A DNA stretch of 64,000 bases from Aeromicrobium duanguangcaii (GTDB taxonomy: Bacteria; Actinomycetota; Actinomycetes; Propionibacteriales; Nocardioidaceae), in NCBI RefSeq assembly GCF_024508295.1, contig NZ_CP101990.1:372001-436000 (forward strand), in the 5' to 3' direction. Positions within the stretch are counted from its first letter, which is position 1. Each line of letters opens with the position of its first letter. Of the stretch, positions 57,178-64,000 are shown one piece after another. A program made the translations under genes and the position numbers. Below the pieces are notes generated by a model. The model did no database searches. It saw only the letters and a list, made by a program, of their open reading frames with translations, and was not told the DNA's origin.

Positions 57178-58110
57178 TCAGATCGCGGTGGACTCTGCGG
57201 CGCACTCGTCGGCGAGCCGGCGGTTGCGCCGATGCGTGTGCAGGGCGTCGTAGGTGAAGATCACCAGGGCCGACCACACGATCACGAACCCGATCCAGCG
57301 GGCGGTGCCCATCTGCTCGCCGAAGATGGTCAGGCCGAAGATGAACTGCAGGATCGGTCCGAGGTACTGCAGGATGCCGATCGTCGTCAGCGACAGGCGC
57401 GTCGCCGCGGCACCGAACATCAGCAGCGGGATGGCCGTGACGATGCCCGTGCCGATCAGCAGGACCGCGTTGAGCGTGCCGTCGTGGCCGAACACCAGGG
57501 TGCCGCGCACCTGCAGGAAGATCAGGAACGCCACCGCGAACGGCGTCAGGATCGTGGTCTCGACCGACAGCGCCTCGATCGTGCCGAGGTTGGCCCGCTT
57601 CTTGAGGAACCCGTAGGTCGCGAAGCTCGTCGACACCAGCAGCGCGACCCACGGCGGCCGGCCGTAGTCGACGGTCAGGACGACGACCGCGACGATGCCC
57701 AGGCCGACGGCGACCCACTGCAGCCGGCGCAGGCGCTCGCCGAGCACGAACACGCCCAGCAGGACGGTCATGAGCGGGTTGATGAAGTAGCCCAGACTCG
57801 TCTCGATCACGTGGCCGTTCGTGACGCCCCAGATGAAGCCGCCCCAGTTCAGCGTGATGACGACCGAGGCGAGCGCCAGCGGCACCATGAGACGACGCTG
57901 GACGATGATCGAACGGAACACGACCCACTTGTGGGTGATCGTCAGCAGGCCGACGCAGAAGACGAGAGTCCACACGATGCGGTGGGCCAGGACCTCGTAG
58001 GCCGACGCGGGCTCGAGCAGGGGCCAGTACAGCGGGAAGAAACCCCAGCACAGATAGGCCGCGACGCCGTAGAGAAGTCCTGCCCGGGAATCGGTGTTCG
58101 TGCTCGCCAC
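57178..58110 (-). CDS. rarD: EamA-family transporter, RarD type
   Basis: A protein of about 310 residues in the drug/metabolite transporter superfamily with ten helices. The N-terminal GLLYGVAAYLCWGFFPLYWPLL, the RIVWTLVFC segment, and NWGGFIWGVTNGHVIETSLGYFINPL are RarD signatures. A GTG at 58110 is preceded by TTGAGT at leaderless distance; GTG at 58125 is also open. RarD exporters are linked to amino acid or chloramphenicol-related phenotypes, but the substrate is unknown. Confidence 0.88.
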   Translation of the reverse strand: MASTNTDSRAGLLYGVAAYLCWGFFPLYWPLLEPASAYEVLAHRIVWTLVFCVGLLTITHKWVVFRSIIVQRRLMVPLALASVVITLNWGGFIWGVTNGHVIETSLGYFINPLMTVLLGVFVLGERLRRLQWVAVGLGIVAVVVLTVDYGRPPWVALLVSTSFATYGFLKKRANLGTIEALSVETTILTPFAVAFLIFLQVRGTLVFGHDGTLNAVLLIGTGIVTAIPLLMFGAAATRLSLTTIGILQYLGPILQFIFGLTIFGEQMGTARWIGFVIVWSALVIFTYDALHTHRRNRRLADECAAESTAI

Positions 58111-58159
58111 GAGGTAACTCAACACCCGATGCGGGATGCGTGAACCCGCGGGGTCGCCC

Positions 58160-58165
58160 TAGAGT
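58160..58165 (+). promoter_or_regulatory. Leaderless -10 element of the MFS gene
   Basis: TAGAGT ends six bases before the ATG at 58172. Confidence 0.55.
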
Positions 58166-58171
58166 CTCGCC

Positions 58172-59371
58172 ATGGCGCTGCGGACTCGCTTCCTGCTGCT
58201 TCTCGCGCTGCGCTGGCTGGCCACCGGTCTCCTGCTGCCGGTCTCGCTGCTGCTCCCCCTCGAGCGCGGACTGACGATCGCCGAGGTGGGTCTGGCGATG
58301 GCGGCCCAAGGGGTGGTGGTGCTGCTGTGCGAGGTCCCCAGCGGTGCGCTCACGGACGCGTGGGGACGCCGTCCGGTCTTCGTGGCCTCGGGCGTCGTGG
58401 CGATCGTGGGGTACTGCGTGGCGTTCACGGCGCAGTCGGTCCTGGCGTTCGCGCTGGCGTGGGCGGTCCTCGGCTTGTTCCGCGCGCTGGACAGCGGCCC
58501 GCTGGAGGCCTGGTTCGTCGACGCCGAGCACGCCCGGGGCGCTGCGGACGAGGTGCCTCGCGGCCTCGCCGCGGCCGGGGGAGTGATCAGTGCCTCGCTG
58601 GCCACCGGCGCCCTCATCTGTGCCGGGCTGCTGCGGGTCTCGCCGTGGTCCGCCGAGGCCACGCTCGCGATGCCCTACCTCGTCGCGATCGGGATCGTCG
58701 TCGTCCAGATCGCGTGTGCGTGGCGCCTCATGGACGCCGTCTCGCGCAGTGCACGGCCGTCGGGAGAGGCGTGGCGTGCGTCCCTGGTCGCCGGCGTGCG
58801 GGTGGCCTTCGGGCGGCGCCTGCGGCTGTTGTCCGCCTCGATGGTGCTCGTGGGCCTCGGCGTCGCCGCCCTCGAGCTGTTCATGCCCGTGCGGCTCACG
58901 GAGTTCTCGGCAGACTCATCGTCGGCGGCGTCCCGGCTCGGCATCGTCTCGTCCGCCGCGTGGGGCCTGGCGGCCCTGGGCGCGGCGATCACGACCCGGC
59001 TGCTGAACTCCGTCGGACCCGCCGTCCTGACGCCGACCCTGTTCGTGGTGGAGGGCCTGGGGTTGGTCGCCATGGCAGCGGCCACGGGCGTCGGGATTCT
59101 CGTCGCCGGCTACTGGCTCTGCTACCTCGTGCACACGTCGTCCGGCGCGATGTACAACTCGCTCGTCCACCGCCGGGTCGACGACGCCCAGCGTGGCACC
59201 GCGCTGTCAGTGGCGTCGATGGCGTTCCTGGGCGCGGGCGCCGCCGGGGGAGTGAGCCTCGGCGCGCTGGGCGAGGCCACGAGCGCGTCGTGGGCCCTCG
59301 CGACCGGCGCGTGCTTCATGATCGCGGCGGCAGTGCTGGTCGTCGCCGCCGTGCGCCGTCCTCAGCGGTAG
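58172..59371 (+). CDS. MFS transporter
   Basis: A 399-residue major facilitator with twelve predicted helices. The A-like motif between helices 2 and 3 is [19 protein letters not shown]. No signature for a known substrate group. A long basic loop separates the two halves ([28 protein letters not shown], in two parts around residue 200). Likely proton-coupled efflux. Its 3' end overlaps the convergent yajQ-type gene by ten bases. Confidence 0.86.
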   Translation: MALRTRFLLLLALRWLATGLLLPVSLLLPLERGLTIAEVGLAMAAQGVVVLLCEVPSGALTDAWGRRPVFVASGVVAIVGYCVAFTAQSVLAFALAWAVLGLFRALDSGPLEAWFVDAEHARGAADEVPRGLAAAGGVISASLATGALICAGLLRVSPWSAEATLAMPYLVAIGIVVVQIACAWRLMDAVSRSARPSGEAWRASLVAGVRVAFGRRLRLLSASMVLVGLGVAALELFMPVRLTEFSADSSSAASRLGIVSSAAWGLAALGAAITTRLLNSVGPAVLTPTLFVVEGLGLVAMAAATGVGILVAGYWLCYLVHTSSGAMYNSLVHRRVDDAQRGTALSVASMAFLGAGAAGGVSLGALGEATSASWALATGACFMIAAAVLVVAAVRRPQR

Positions 59372-59853
59372 TTGGTGAACTGCACCGCGAAGTCGAGGTC
59401 GGCGCCCTTCACCAGCGAGATGACCTCCTGCAGGTCGTCGCGCGACTTGCTCGTGACGCGCAGCTCGTCGCCCTGGATCTGCACCTTGACGCCCTTGGGG
59501 CCCTCGTCGCGGATCAGCTTGCTGACCTTCTTGGCCTGCTCGGTGCTGATGCCCTCGCCGAAGGTGCCGTTGATCTTGACGTCCTTGCCCGACTGGCGCG
59601 GATCGTCGGCCTCGAAGGCCTTGAGGCTGATGCCGCGCTTGATGAGCTTGGTCTGGAAGACGTCGAGGATGGCCAGCGCGCGCTCCTCGGCGTTGGCGGT
59701 GATCTCGATGCCCCACTCGCCCTTCCACTCGATGGACGCGCCGGTGTTCTTGAAGTCGTAGCGCGTCGCGATCTCCTTGGCCGCCTGGTTGAGGGCGTTG
59801 TCGGCCTCTTGGCGGTCGATCTTGCTGACGATGTCGAAGGAGGAATCGGCCAT
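59362..59853 (-). CDS. yajQ: YajQ-family nucleotide-binding protein
   Basis: A 163-residue protein of the YajQ family, some members of which bind cyclic di-GMP and act as transcriptional co-regulators. The N-terminal [20 protein letters not shown] and the repeat [15 protein letters not shown] are diagnostic; the two ferredoxin-like halves are both present, and [11 protein letters not shown] closes the protein. ATG at 59853 is chosen; the frame continues toward tRNA-Tyr but would overlap its gene. Confidence 0.93.
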   Translation of the reverse strand: MADSSFDIVSKIDRQEADNALNQAAKEIATRYDFKNTGASIEWKGEWGIEITANAEERALAILDVFQTKLIKRGISLKAFEADDPRQSGKDVKINGTFGEGISTEQAKKVSKLIRDEGPKGVKVQIQGDELRVTSKSRDDLQEVISLVKGADLDFAVQFTNYR

Positions 59854-59860
59854 GACCCCC

Positions 59861-59866
59861 ACCCTA
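59861..59866 (-). promoter_or_regulatory. Near-leaderless -10 element of yajQ
   Basis: TAGGGT on the minus strand ends seven bases before the ATG at 59853. Confidence 0.45.
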
Positions 59867-59901
59867 GCCGCCCTGATTTCCGGGTCCGCCGAGCGCTGGG
59901 G

Positions 59902-59907
59902 TAATCT
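59902..59907 (+). promoter_or_regulatory. -10 element of tRNA-Tyr
   Basis: TAATCT, about 13 bases before the mature tRNA. The -35 is unclear (TTTCCG near 59877). Confidence 0.5.
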
Positions 59908-59920
59908 TGCCGACTGTTGC

Positions 59921-60002
59921 GGCAGGTTGCCCGAGCGGCCAAAGGGAGCTGACTGTAAATCAGCCGGCATTGCCTACAGAGGTTCGAATCCTCTACCTGC
60001 CA
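59921..60002 (+). tRNA. tRNA-Tyr (GTA)
   Basis: An 82-base class II tRNA. Acceptor stem GGCAGGT pairs with ACCTGCC and discriminator A follows at 60002. The anticodon loop is CTGTAAA with anticodon GTA at 59955-59957. A long variable arm and the T-loop GGTTCGAATCC are present. The CCA end is not encoded. Its own -10 lies upstream and a strong terminator follows nine bases downstream, so it is a single-gene unit. Confidence 0.97.
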
Positions 60003-60010
60003 CGTGACCC

Positions 60011-60039
60011 GAGCCCCCGACCGAATCGGTCGGGGGCTC
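60011..60039 (+). terminator. Intrinsic terminator of tRNA-Tyr
   Basis: Perfect 14-base arms GAGCCCCCGACCGA (60011-60024) and TCGGTCGGGGGCTC (60026-60039) around a single A, followed by the T-rich GTTCGTTCC. One of the two clearest terminators in the window. Confidence 0.9.
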
Positions 60040-60093
60040 GTTCGTTCCTCGGGACCTCGGGTTCTGCCGATGGTCTCGGTCGGCCGCAGCCCC

Positions 60094-60099
60094 TATCGT
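60094..60099 (+). promoter_or_regulatory. Leaderless -10 element of the 100-residue gene
   Basis: TATCGT ends six bases before the ATG at 60106. Confidence 0.5.
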
Positions 60100-60105
60100 C
60101 GGGGC

Positions 60106-60408
60106 ATGGACTCAGCGGACGCCGATCGCCGACCCGGCGCGGACCGGTCGTTGCTCTCGCTCTACGAGCTCGTCCCGGACGCGTACGAGCTCGACCTGCT
60201 GGAGGAGGCGCGCCGGCCCCCGGTCGCGCTGCCGCACGACTGGGCCGCCGCGTTCGCCCGCGTCCACCGTGAGGCGATCGCCGCGATGGGACACGACGAC
60301 GTCGAGCCCCCTGCCGAGCCCGAGGGTCCTGCTCCGTCGCCCTCGCAGGCGTGCTTCCTCGTCGAGCGACTGCTCGGCGGCGAGGTCGTCGACGACGAGA
60401 CGCGTTGA
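60106..60408 (+). CDS. Small hypothetical protein upstream of gpgS
   Basis: A 100-residue soluble acidic protein; I recognise no family. It has a Leu/Tyr-rich helical start (SLLSLYELVPDAYELDLLEE), a middle helix with DWAAAFARVHREAIAAMG and a Pro-rich linker before CFLVERLLGGEVVDDE. ATG at 60106 is supported by the -10 at leaderless spacing. It ends 20 bases before gpgS, whose own -10 lies in the gap. Real but uncharacterised. Confidence 0.6.
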   Translation: MDSADADRRPGADRSLLSLYELVPDAYELDLLEEARRPPVALPHDWAAAFARVHREAIAAMGHDDVEPPAEPEGPAPSPSQACFLVERLLGGEVVDDETR

Positions 60409-60416
60409 CCCGCGGG

Positions 60417-60422
60417 TACGGT
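60417..60422 (+). promoter_or_regulatory. Leaderless -10 element of gpgS
   Basis: TACGGT ends six bases before the GTG at 60429. Confidence 0.5.
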
Positions 60423-60428
60423 GATCCG

Positions 60429-61355
60429 GTGGCACAGACCTGGTTCGACCGTAGGACCCACGCGGGCCGCCGGTGGACCGTCGAGGAGCTGCTCGAGGCC
60501 AAGCGAGCCTCCGGCCAACGCCTCAGTGTCGTGATCCCGGCCCGGGACGAGGCCGACACGGTCGGCGACGTCGTGGGGCGCATCCACGAGGACTTCGTCC
60601 GGCGCTGCGACCTGGTCGACGAGCTCGTGGTGATCGACGGCGCGTCCACGGACGACACCGCGCGGATCGCCACCGACGCCGGCGCCACGGTGCATTCCCT
60701 GGCTGCCGTCCGCCCCGAGCTGGGCACACGGATCGGCAAGGGCGAGGCGATGTGGAAGGCGCTGTTCGTCACCACGGGCGACCTCATCGCGTTCGTCGAC
60801 GCCGACCTCACGGAGTGGGACACGCACTTCGTCCCCTCCCTGTTCGGACCCCTGCTCACCGACCCGACGGTGGCGCTGGTCAAGGGCTTCTACGAGCGGC
60901 CGTTCCGCTCCGGCTCGACGGACGACCCGAACGGCGGGGGACGGGCCACCGAGCTCGTCGCGCGCCCCCTGCTGGCGCTCGCGCGACCCGAGCTCTCGGA
61001 GGTCGTCCAGCCGCTCGCGGGCGAGTGGGCCGTGCGCCGGTCGGTGTACGAGACGCTGCACGTCCCGGTCGGCTACGGCGTCGAGCTGGCCGCGCTGATC
61101 GACGTCGCCGACACCCTCGGCATGGACGCCATCGCGCAGGTCGACCTCGGTCGCCGGGCGCACTCGCACCAGTCGCTGCACGACCTCGGTCCCATGGCGG
61201 TCCAGCTCATGGCGACCGTCTTCAAGCGCACCCGGCAGGCCGTGCCCGACGACGTCACCCTGCGCCAGTTCCGGGCGGCCGCGGCGGGTTACACGCCGGT
61301 CGTCCGTGACATCGACGTCACCGAGCGCCCACCGGCCGTGCAGGTGGCGCGATGA
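60429..61355 (+). CDS. gpgS: Glucosyl-3-phosphoglycerate synthase
   Basis: A 308-residue GT-A fold glycosyltransferase (family GT81) that joins glucose from a nucleotide sugar to 3-phosphoglycerate, the first step to glucosylglycerate and, in mycobacteria, methylglucose lipopolysaccharide. SVVIPARDEADTVGDVV is the nucleotide-binding start; IAFVDADLTEWD is the DxD metal motif; LAGEWAVRRSVYETL and GYGVELAALIDVADTLG form the acceptor region. GTG at 60429 matches the leaderless -10. Overlaps folP2 by ATGA, as gpgS and folP2 are adjacent in M. tuberculosis (Rv1208-Rv1207). Confidence 0.93.
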   Translation: MAQTWFDRRTHAGRRWTVEELLEAKRASGQRLSVVIPARDEADTVGDVVGRIHEDFVRRCDLVDELVVIDGASTDDTARIATDAGATVHSLAAVRPELGTRIGKGEAMWKALFVTTGDLIAFVDADLTEWDTHFVPSLFGPLLTDPTVALVKGFYERPFRSGSTDDPNGGGRATELVARPLLALARPELSEVVQPLAGEWAVRRSVYETLHVPVGYGVELAALIDVADTLGMDAIAQVDLGRRAHSHQSLHDLGPMAVQLMATVFKRTRQAVPDDVTLRQFRAAAAGYTPVVRDIDVTERPPAVQVAR

Positions 61356-62215
61356 CGCTGCGCCTGGGACGGCACTCCTTCGACGACGACCGCACGCTGA
61401 TGATGGCGATCGTCAACCGCACGCCCGACTCGTTCTTCGACCGCGGCGCCACGTGGGCCGAGGACTCGGCCTTCGACCGGGTGCGCCAGGTCGTCGACGA
61501 GGGGGCTGAGATCGTCGACATCGGCGGCATCAAGGCCGCCCCCGGCGAGGAGATCGACGCGCAGGAGGAGAAGCGCCGCGTCGTGGGCTTCGTCGAGCGC
61601 GTCCGCGAGGCGTTCCCCGACGTCGTCATCAGCGTCGACACGTGGCGGTCCGAGGTCGCCCGGGCGGTGTGCGAGGCCGGCGCGGACCTGCTCAACGACG
61701 CCTGGGGTGGCGCCGATCCACGGCTGGCCGAGGTCGCGGCCGAGTTCGATGTCGCCATGGTCTGCACCCACACCGGCGGCGTGACGCCCCGGACGCGCCC
61801 GCACCGGATCGAGTACGAGGACGTCGTCGCCGACGCGATCGCGTCCACGGTGGCCCAGGCTGAGCGCGCCGTGTCGCTGGGCGTGGACCCCGAGAGCCTG
61901 CTGATCGACCCGGCGCACGACTTCGGCAAGAACACGTTCCACTCCCTCGAGATCACCCGCCGCCTCGACGAGATGGTCGCGACCGGCTGGCCGGTGCTCG
62001 TGTCCCTGTCGAACAAGGACTTCGTGGGCGAGACGCTCGACCTCCCGGTGGGGGAGCGGCTGCTGGGCACGCTCGCCGCCACGGCCATCGCCGCGACGGC
62101 CGGTGCGCGCGTCTACCGGGTGCACCAGGTCCCCGAGACGCGCCAGGTGGTCGACATGGCCTGGACGATCGCCGGCCGCCGCCCGCCGGCTCGCGCGATC
62201 CGAGGGCTGGCGTGA
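61352..62215 (+). CDS. folP2: Dihydropteroate synthase-like protein FolP2
   Basis: A 287-residue TIM-barrel protein of the DHPS family. MAIVNRTPDSFFDRG matches the pterin-site signature, and ISVDTWRSEVARAVCEAGADLLND is conserved. The loop normally reading GGESTRPG is GGIKAAPGEEID, so the p-aminobenzoate site is altered. The C-terminal RVHQVPETRQVVDMAWTI is close to the usual RVHDV element. M. tuberculosis FolP2 lacks DHPS activity and, like this gene, sits beside gpgS, so a function linked to glucosylglycerate metabolism is more likely than folate synthesis. Confidence 0.88.
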   Translation: MTLRLGRHSFDDDRTLMMAIVNRTPDSFFDRGATWAEDSAFDRVRQVVDEGAEIVDIGGIKAAPGEEIDAQEEKRRVVGFVERVREAFPDVVISVDTWRSEVARAVCEAGADLLNDAWGGADPRLAEVAAEFDVAMVCTHTGGVTPRTRPHRIEYEDVVADAIASTVAQAERAVSLGVDPESLLIDPAHDFGKNTFHSLEITRRLDEMVATGWPVLVSLSNKDFVGETLDLPVGERLLGTLAATAIAATAGARVYRVHQVPETRQVVDMAWTIAGRRPPARAIRGLA

Positions 62216-62733
62216 TCCGCCGGCTCGTGATCGTGCCGCCGGTCCCGGCCCTCCTGCCGCGGTACGCGAGCCTGCACGATCCGGTGGCCGAGCTGCGGGC
62301 GTCCGCGACCGGTGTGGTCCGCGCGATGACGGCCGACGCCGAGGCGGTGGCGATCGTCGGTCAGGACCCCTTCTCCGAGCCCGTGGCCAGGGCACTGCTG
62401 GATGCGGCCGGCTTCACCGGGCGGATCGATCCCGACGCCGACGTCGTGCTCGCGATGGCCAACGGCAGCGCCAAGCGCAGCGAGAAGGCCCCCGGGCACC
62501 TCGACGAGCGGGCGTTCGACTTCGACGACGTCGTCGACCTCGCGATCCGGTCCGGCGACGGGCGTCGTCTCGCGGCGCTGGACGCCGATCTGGGGGCCGA
62601 GCTGTGGGCCAGCGGCATCGGAGTGCTCGCGGACCTCGGCGCCGGCCTCGAGGGCCCGTGGAGCGTCTCGGTGCCCTACGCGGACGCCCCCTACGGCGTC
62701 CTCTGGTGGGTCGCCGCCTGGGTTCGCGACTGA
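62212..62733 (+). CDS. Conserved hypothetical protein, possible class III extradiol dioxygenase-like fold
   Basis: A 173-residue soluble protein, last in the gpgS-folP2 operon (GTGA overlap). The start RRLVIVPPVPALLPRYASLHD and the end VPYADAPYGVLWWVAAW resemble actinobacterial LigB-fold orphans such as the protein encoded near miaA in mycobacteria. The metal-binding His residues of true dioxygenases are not evident, so catalysis is doubtful. Assignment is tentative. Confidence 0.6.
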   Translation: MIRRLVIVPPVPALLPRYASLHDPVAELRASATGVVRAMTADAEAVAIVGQDPFSEPVARALLDAAGFTGRIDPDADVVLAMANGSAKRSEKAPGHLDERAFDFDDVVDLAIRSGDGRRLAALDADLGAELWASGIGVLADLGAGLEGPWSVSVPYADAPYGVLWWVAAWVRD

Positions 62734-62743
62734 CCTCCGGTCA

Positions 62744-62807
62744 GCGAGATCTGTAGCGTTCCGCACACTTTGGGTCCCCAGAAGGTACGCAGCGCTACAC
62801 ATCTCGC
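62744..62807. repeat. Long imperfect inverted repeat (hairpin element) before pyrD
   Basis: Arms GCGAGATCTGTAGCG (62744-62758) and CGCTACACATCTCGC (62793-62807) are complementary at 14 of 15 positions and enclose 34 bases that contain a smaller imperfect stem (CTTTGG with CCAGAAG). A second short palindrome TGACC-tcc-GGTCA (62731-62743) abuts it. It looks like a REP/MITE-type element or a structured RNA rather than an ordinary terminator, since no T-run follows. Confidence 0.75.
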
Positions 62808-62836
62808 GCGCCGAGGGCGTGACGGAGGCGGTGTCC

Positions 62837-62842
62837 TAGGCT
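62837..62842 (+). promoter_or_regulatory. Leaderless -10 element of pyrD
   Basis: TAGGCT ends six bases before the GTG at 62849. Confidence 0.55.
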
Positions 62843-62848
62843 GACGCC

Positions 62849-63874
62849 GTGGCCTACGACGCACTGTTCGACTCCGTCTTCGCCCGCATGGATCCCGAGC
62901 GGATCCACGAACGGGCCTTCGCCGCGATCCGGGCCGGACGCCCCGTCTCGCGGCTGGCCTACCGCGTGGAGCCCAGCCCGGTCACCGTCATGGGGATCGA
63001 GTTCCCGCACCGCTTCGGCCTGGCGGCGGGGTTCGACAAGAACGCTCGCGGCGTCCTCGGCCTGCTGGCGCTCGGGTTCGGGCACGTCGAGATCGGCACC
63101 GTCACGGCCAAGCCGCAGCCCGGCAACGAGAAGCCGCGGCTCTTCCGCCTCGTCGACGACCACGCGATCGTCAACCGGATGGGCTTCAACAACGACGGCG
63201 CCGCGGAGGTCGCGTCGCGGCTGCACCGGCTACGGGGCACGGACGCGGGCCGGCGCGCGGTGATCGGCGTCAACATCGGCAAGACCAAGGTCGTGCCGGC
63301 CGAGCACGCCGCCCAGGACTACGTCGAGAGCGCGCGTCTGCTGGCGCCCTACGCCGACTACCTCGTCGTCAACGTCTCCAGCCCCAACACGCCCGGACTG
63401 CGGGACCTGCAGGCGGTCGAGTCCCTCGAGCCGATCCTCGCCGCGGTCAAGGCCGTCGCCGACGGCAACCACGGCGGCCGGGTGCCCCTCGTGGTCAAGA
63501 TCGCGCCCGACCTGGCCGACGAGGACGTCGACCGGGTGACGGACCTGGTGCTCGCGCTGGGCCTGGACGGAATCAGTGCGACGAACACCACGATCGCGCG
63601 GCCCGACGACCTGCGGACTCCGCGATCGGTCGTCGAGGCCGCCGGTGCGGGCGGGCTGTCCGGCCCGGTGCTGGCCGACCGCGCGCTCGAGGTGCTGCGC
63701 GCGATCCGCTCGCGCGCCGGCGACGGCCTGACCCTGATCGGGGTCGGGGGAGTCACCGACGTGGCCGATGTGAGGACCCGGATCGAAGCCGGCGCGGACC
63801 TCGTCCAGGGGTACACCGGGTTCATCTACGGCGGCCCCTCGTGGCCGTCACGGCTCGCCCGGGTGGCCCGATAA
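62849..63874 (+). CDS. pyrD: Dihydroorotate dehydrogenase (quinone)
   Basis: A 341-residue class 2 enzyme oxidising dihydroorotate to orotate in pyrimidine synthesis, with electrons passed to the menaquinone pool. The N-terminal helix [17 protein letters not shown] is the membrane-associated quinone tunnel; [16 protein letters not shown] and [18 protein letters not shown] bind [18 protein letters not shown] holds the class 2 catalytic Ser. [30 protein letters not shown]-type FMN phosphate loops (split here: GVGGV and YTGFIYGG) close the barrel. GTG at 62849 fits a leaderless message. Confidence 0.95.
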   Translation: MAYDALFDSVFARMDPERIHERAFAAIRAGRPVSRLAYRVEPSPVTVMGIEFPHRFGLAAGFDKNARGVLGLLALGFGHVEIGTVTAKPQPGNEKPRLFRLVDDHAIVNRMGFNNDGAAEVASRLHRLRGTDAGRRAVIGVNIGKTKVVPAEHAAQDYVESARLLAPYADYLVVNVSSPNTPGLRDLQAVESLEPILAAVKAVADGNHGGRVPLVVKIAPDLADEDVDRVTDLVLALGLDGISATNTTIARPDDLRTPRSVVEAAGAGGLSGPVLADRALEVLRAIRSRAGDGLTLIGVGGVTDVADVRTRIEAGADLVQGYTGFIYGGPSWPSRLARVAR

Positions 63875-63917
63875 ACGCTGCGATTCCAAGGGCGGTCAAA
63901 GAGGGGGGTACCCCGAT

Positions 63918-63947
63918 TTGGGAACCTGGCACTCGACCCGGTATCTT
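63918..63947 (+). promoter_or_regulatory. Candidate promoter of tRNA-Thr
   Basis: TTGGGA (63918-63923) and TATCTT (63942-63947), 18 bases apart, placing transcription start about seven bases before the tRNA. Confidence 0.5.
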
Positions 63948-63960
63948 TACTTGTCGGCTT

Positions 63961-64000
63961 GCCCCTTTAGCTCAGTCGGCAGAGCGTTTCCATGGTAAGG
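63961..64000 (+). tRNA. tRNA-Thr (GGT), 3' part beyond the window
   Basis: The first 40 bases of a tRNA: acceptor GCCCCTT, D-arm GCTC-AGTCGGCA-GAGC, then anticodon stem TTTCC with loop ATGGTAA, anticodon GGT at 63994-63996. The gene continues past the end of the window. Confidence 0.9.

Noticed and set aside
59853-59970. N-terminal extension of yajQ toward tRNA-Tyr
   Set aside because: It would overlap the tRNA gene, lacks a ribosome-binding site, and known YajQ proteins start at the chosen Met.

Overview
The window is GC-rich chromosomal DNA of an actinobacterium. Many starts are GTG or TTG, and many transcripts look leaderless. The genes (actinobacterial Rex, a CobA-HemD fusion, menaquinone-only respiration, a complete type I NADH dehydrogenase, glucosyl-3-phosphoglycerate synthase, FolP2) fit the Nocardioidaceae best, something like Aeromicrobium or Nocardioides. 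That placement is inference. The order HAD phosphatase, glutaredoxin-like protein, hemACDB, hemL, phosphatase, ResA-like, CcdA, ResB, CcsB, menA, menE, menC, menD, menG, polyprenyl synthase resembles the Mycobacterium tuberculosis Rv0505-Rv0562 region. Here the nuo operon sits between menG and the polyprenyl synthase. No CRISPR array, insertion sequence, prophage or integrase was seen. The longest gene-free gap is about 230 bases.

Layout. 1-5.4 kb: an Arg/Asp-rich membrane-anchored protein overlapping a sigma factor, an MMPL exporter with a divergent TetR regulator, and a HAD phosphatase. 5.5-10.7 kb: acyl-CoA ligase, glutaredoxin-like protein, and a pyruvyltransferase/acyltransferase pair likely to decorate surface polysaccharide. 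10.7-17.8 kb: Rex followed by haem genes hemA, hemC, cobA-hemD, hemB and hemL. 17.9-22.3 kb: histidine phosphatase and a System II cytochrome c maturation operon. 22.4-26.8 kb: a secreted orphan, an ABC exporter, two small membrane proteins and a PLP enzyme. 26.7-40.5 kb: menaquinone genes menA, menE, menC, menD, isochorismate synthase and menG, interspersed with an SDR protein, a GMC oxidoreductase/aldehyde dehydrogenase pair, a secreted beta-propeller protein, an SGNH hydrolase and a winged-helix protein. 40.6-56.1 kb: complete nuoA-N. 56.2-64 kb: polyprenyl diphosphate synthase, RarD-type transporter, MFS transporter, YajQ, tRNA-Tyr, gpgS-folP2, pyrD and the 5' part of tRNA-Thr.

How it works together. 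Much of the window builds one respiratory chain: haem, cytochrome c assembly, menaquinone head group and tail, complex I, and a quinone-linked PyrD. The redox sensor Rex is encoded here. Rex-like operators lie over the rex-hem promoter (10727-10744) and just upstream of nuoA (40547-40564), so the NADH/NAD+ ratio probably controls both haem supply and complex I. menB, menH and the late haem genes are not in the window.

At least twelve genes have a TAnnnT hexamer ending exactly six bases before the start codon, the signature of leaderless transcripts. No clearly novel defence or mobile system was found. The best leads for follow-up are the Rex circuit, two tiny coupled ORFs (rex-hemA and nuoD-nuoE), a long inverted repeat before pyrD, and the double-inverted-repeat operator of the MMPL/TetR pair.
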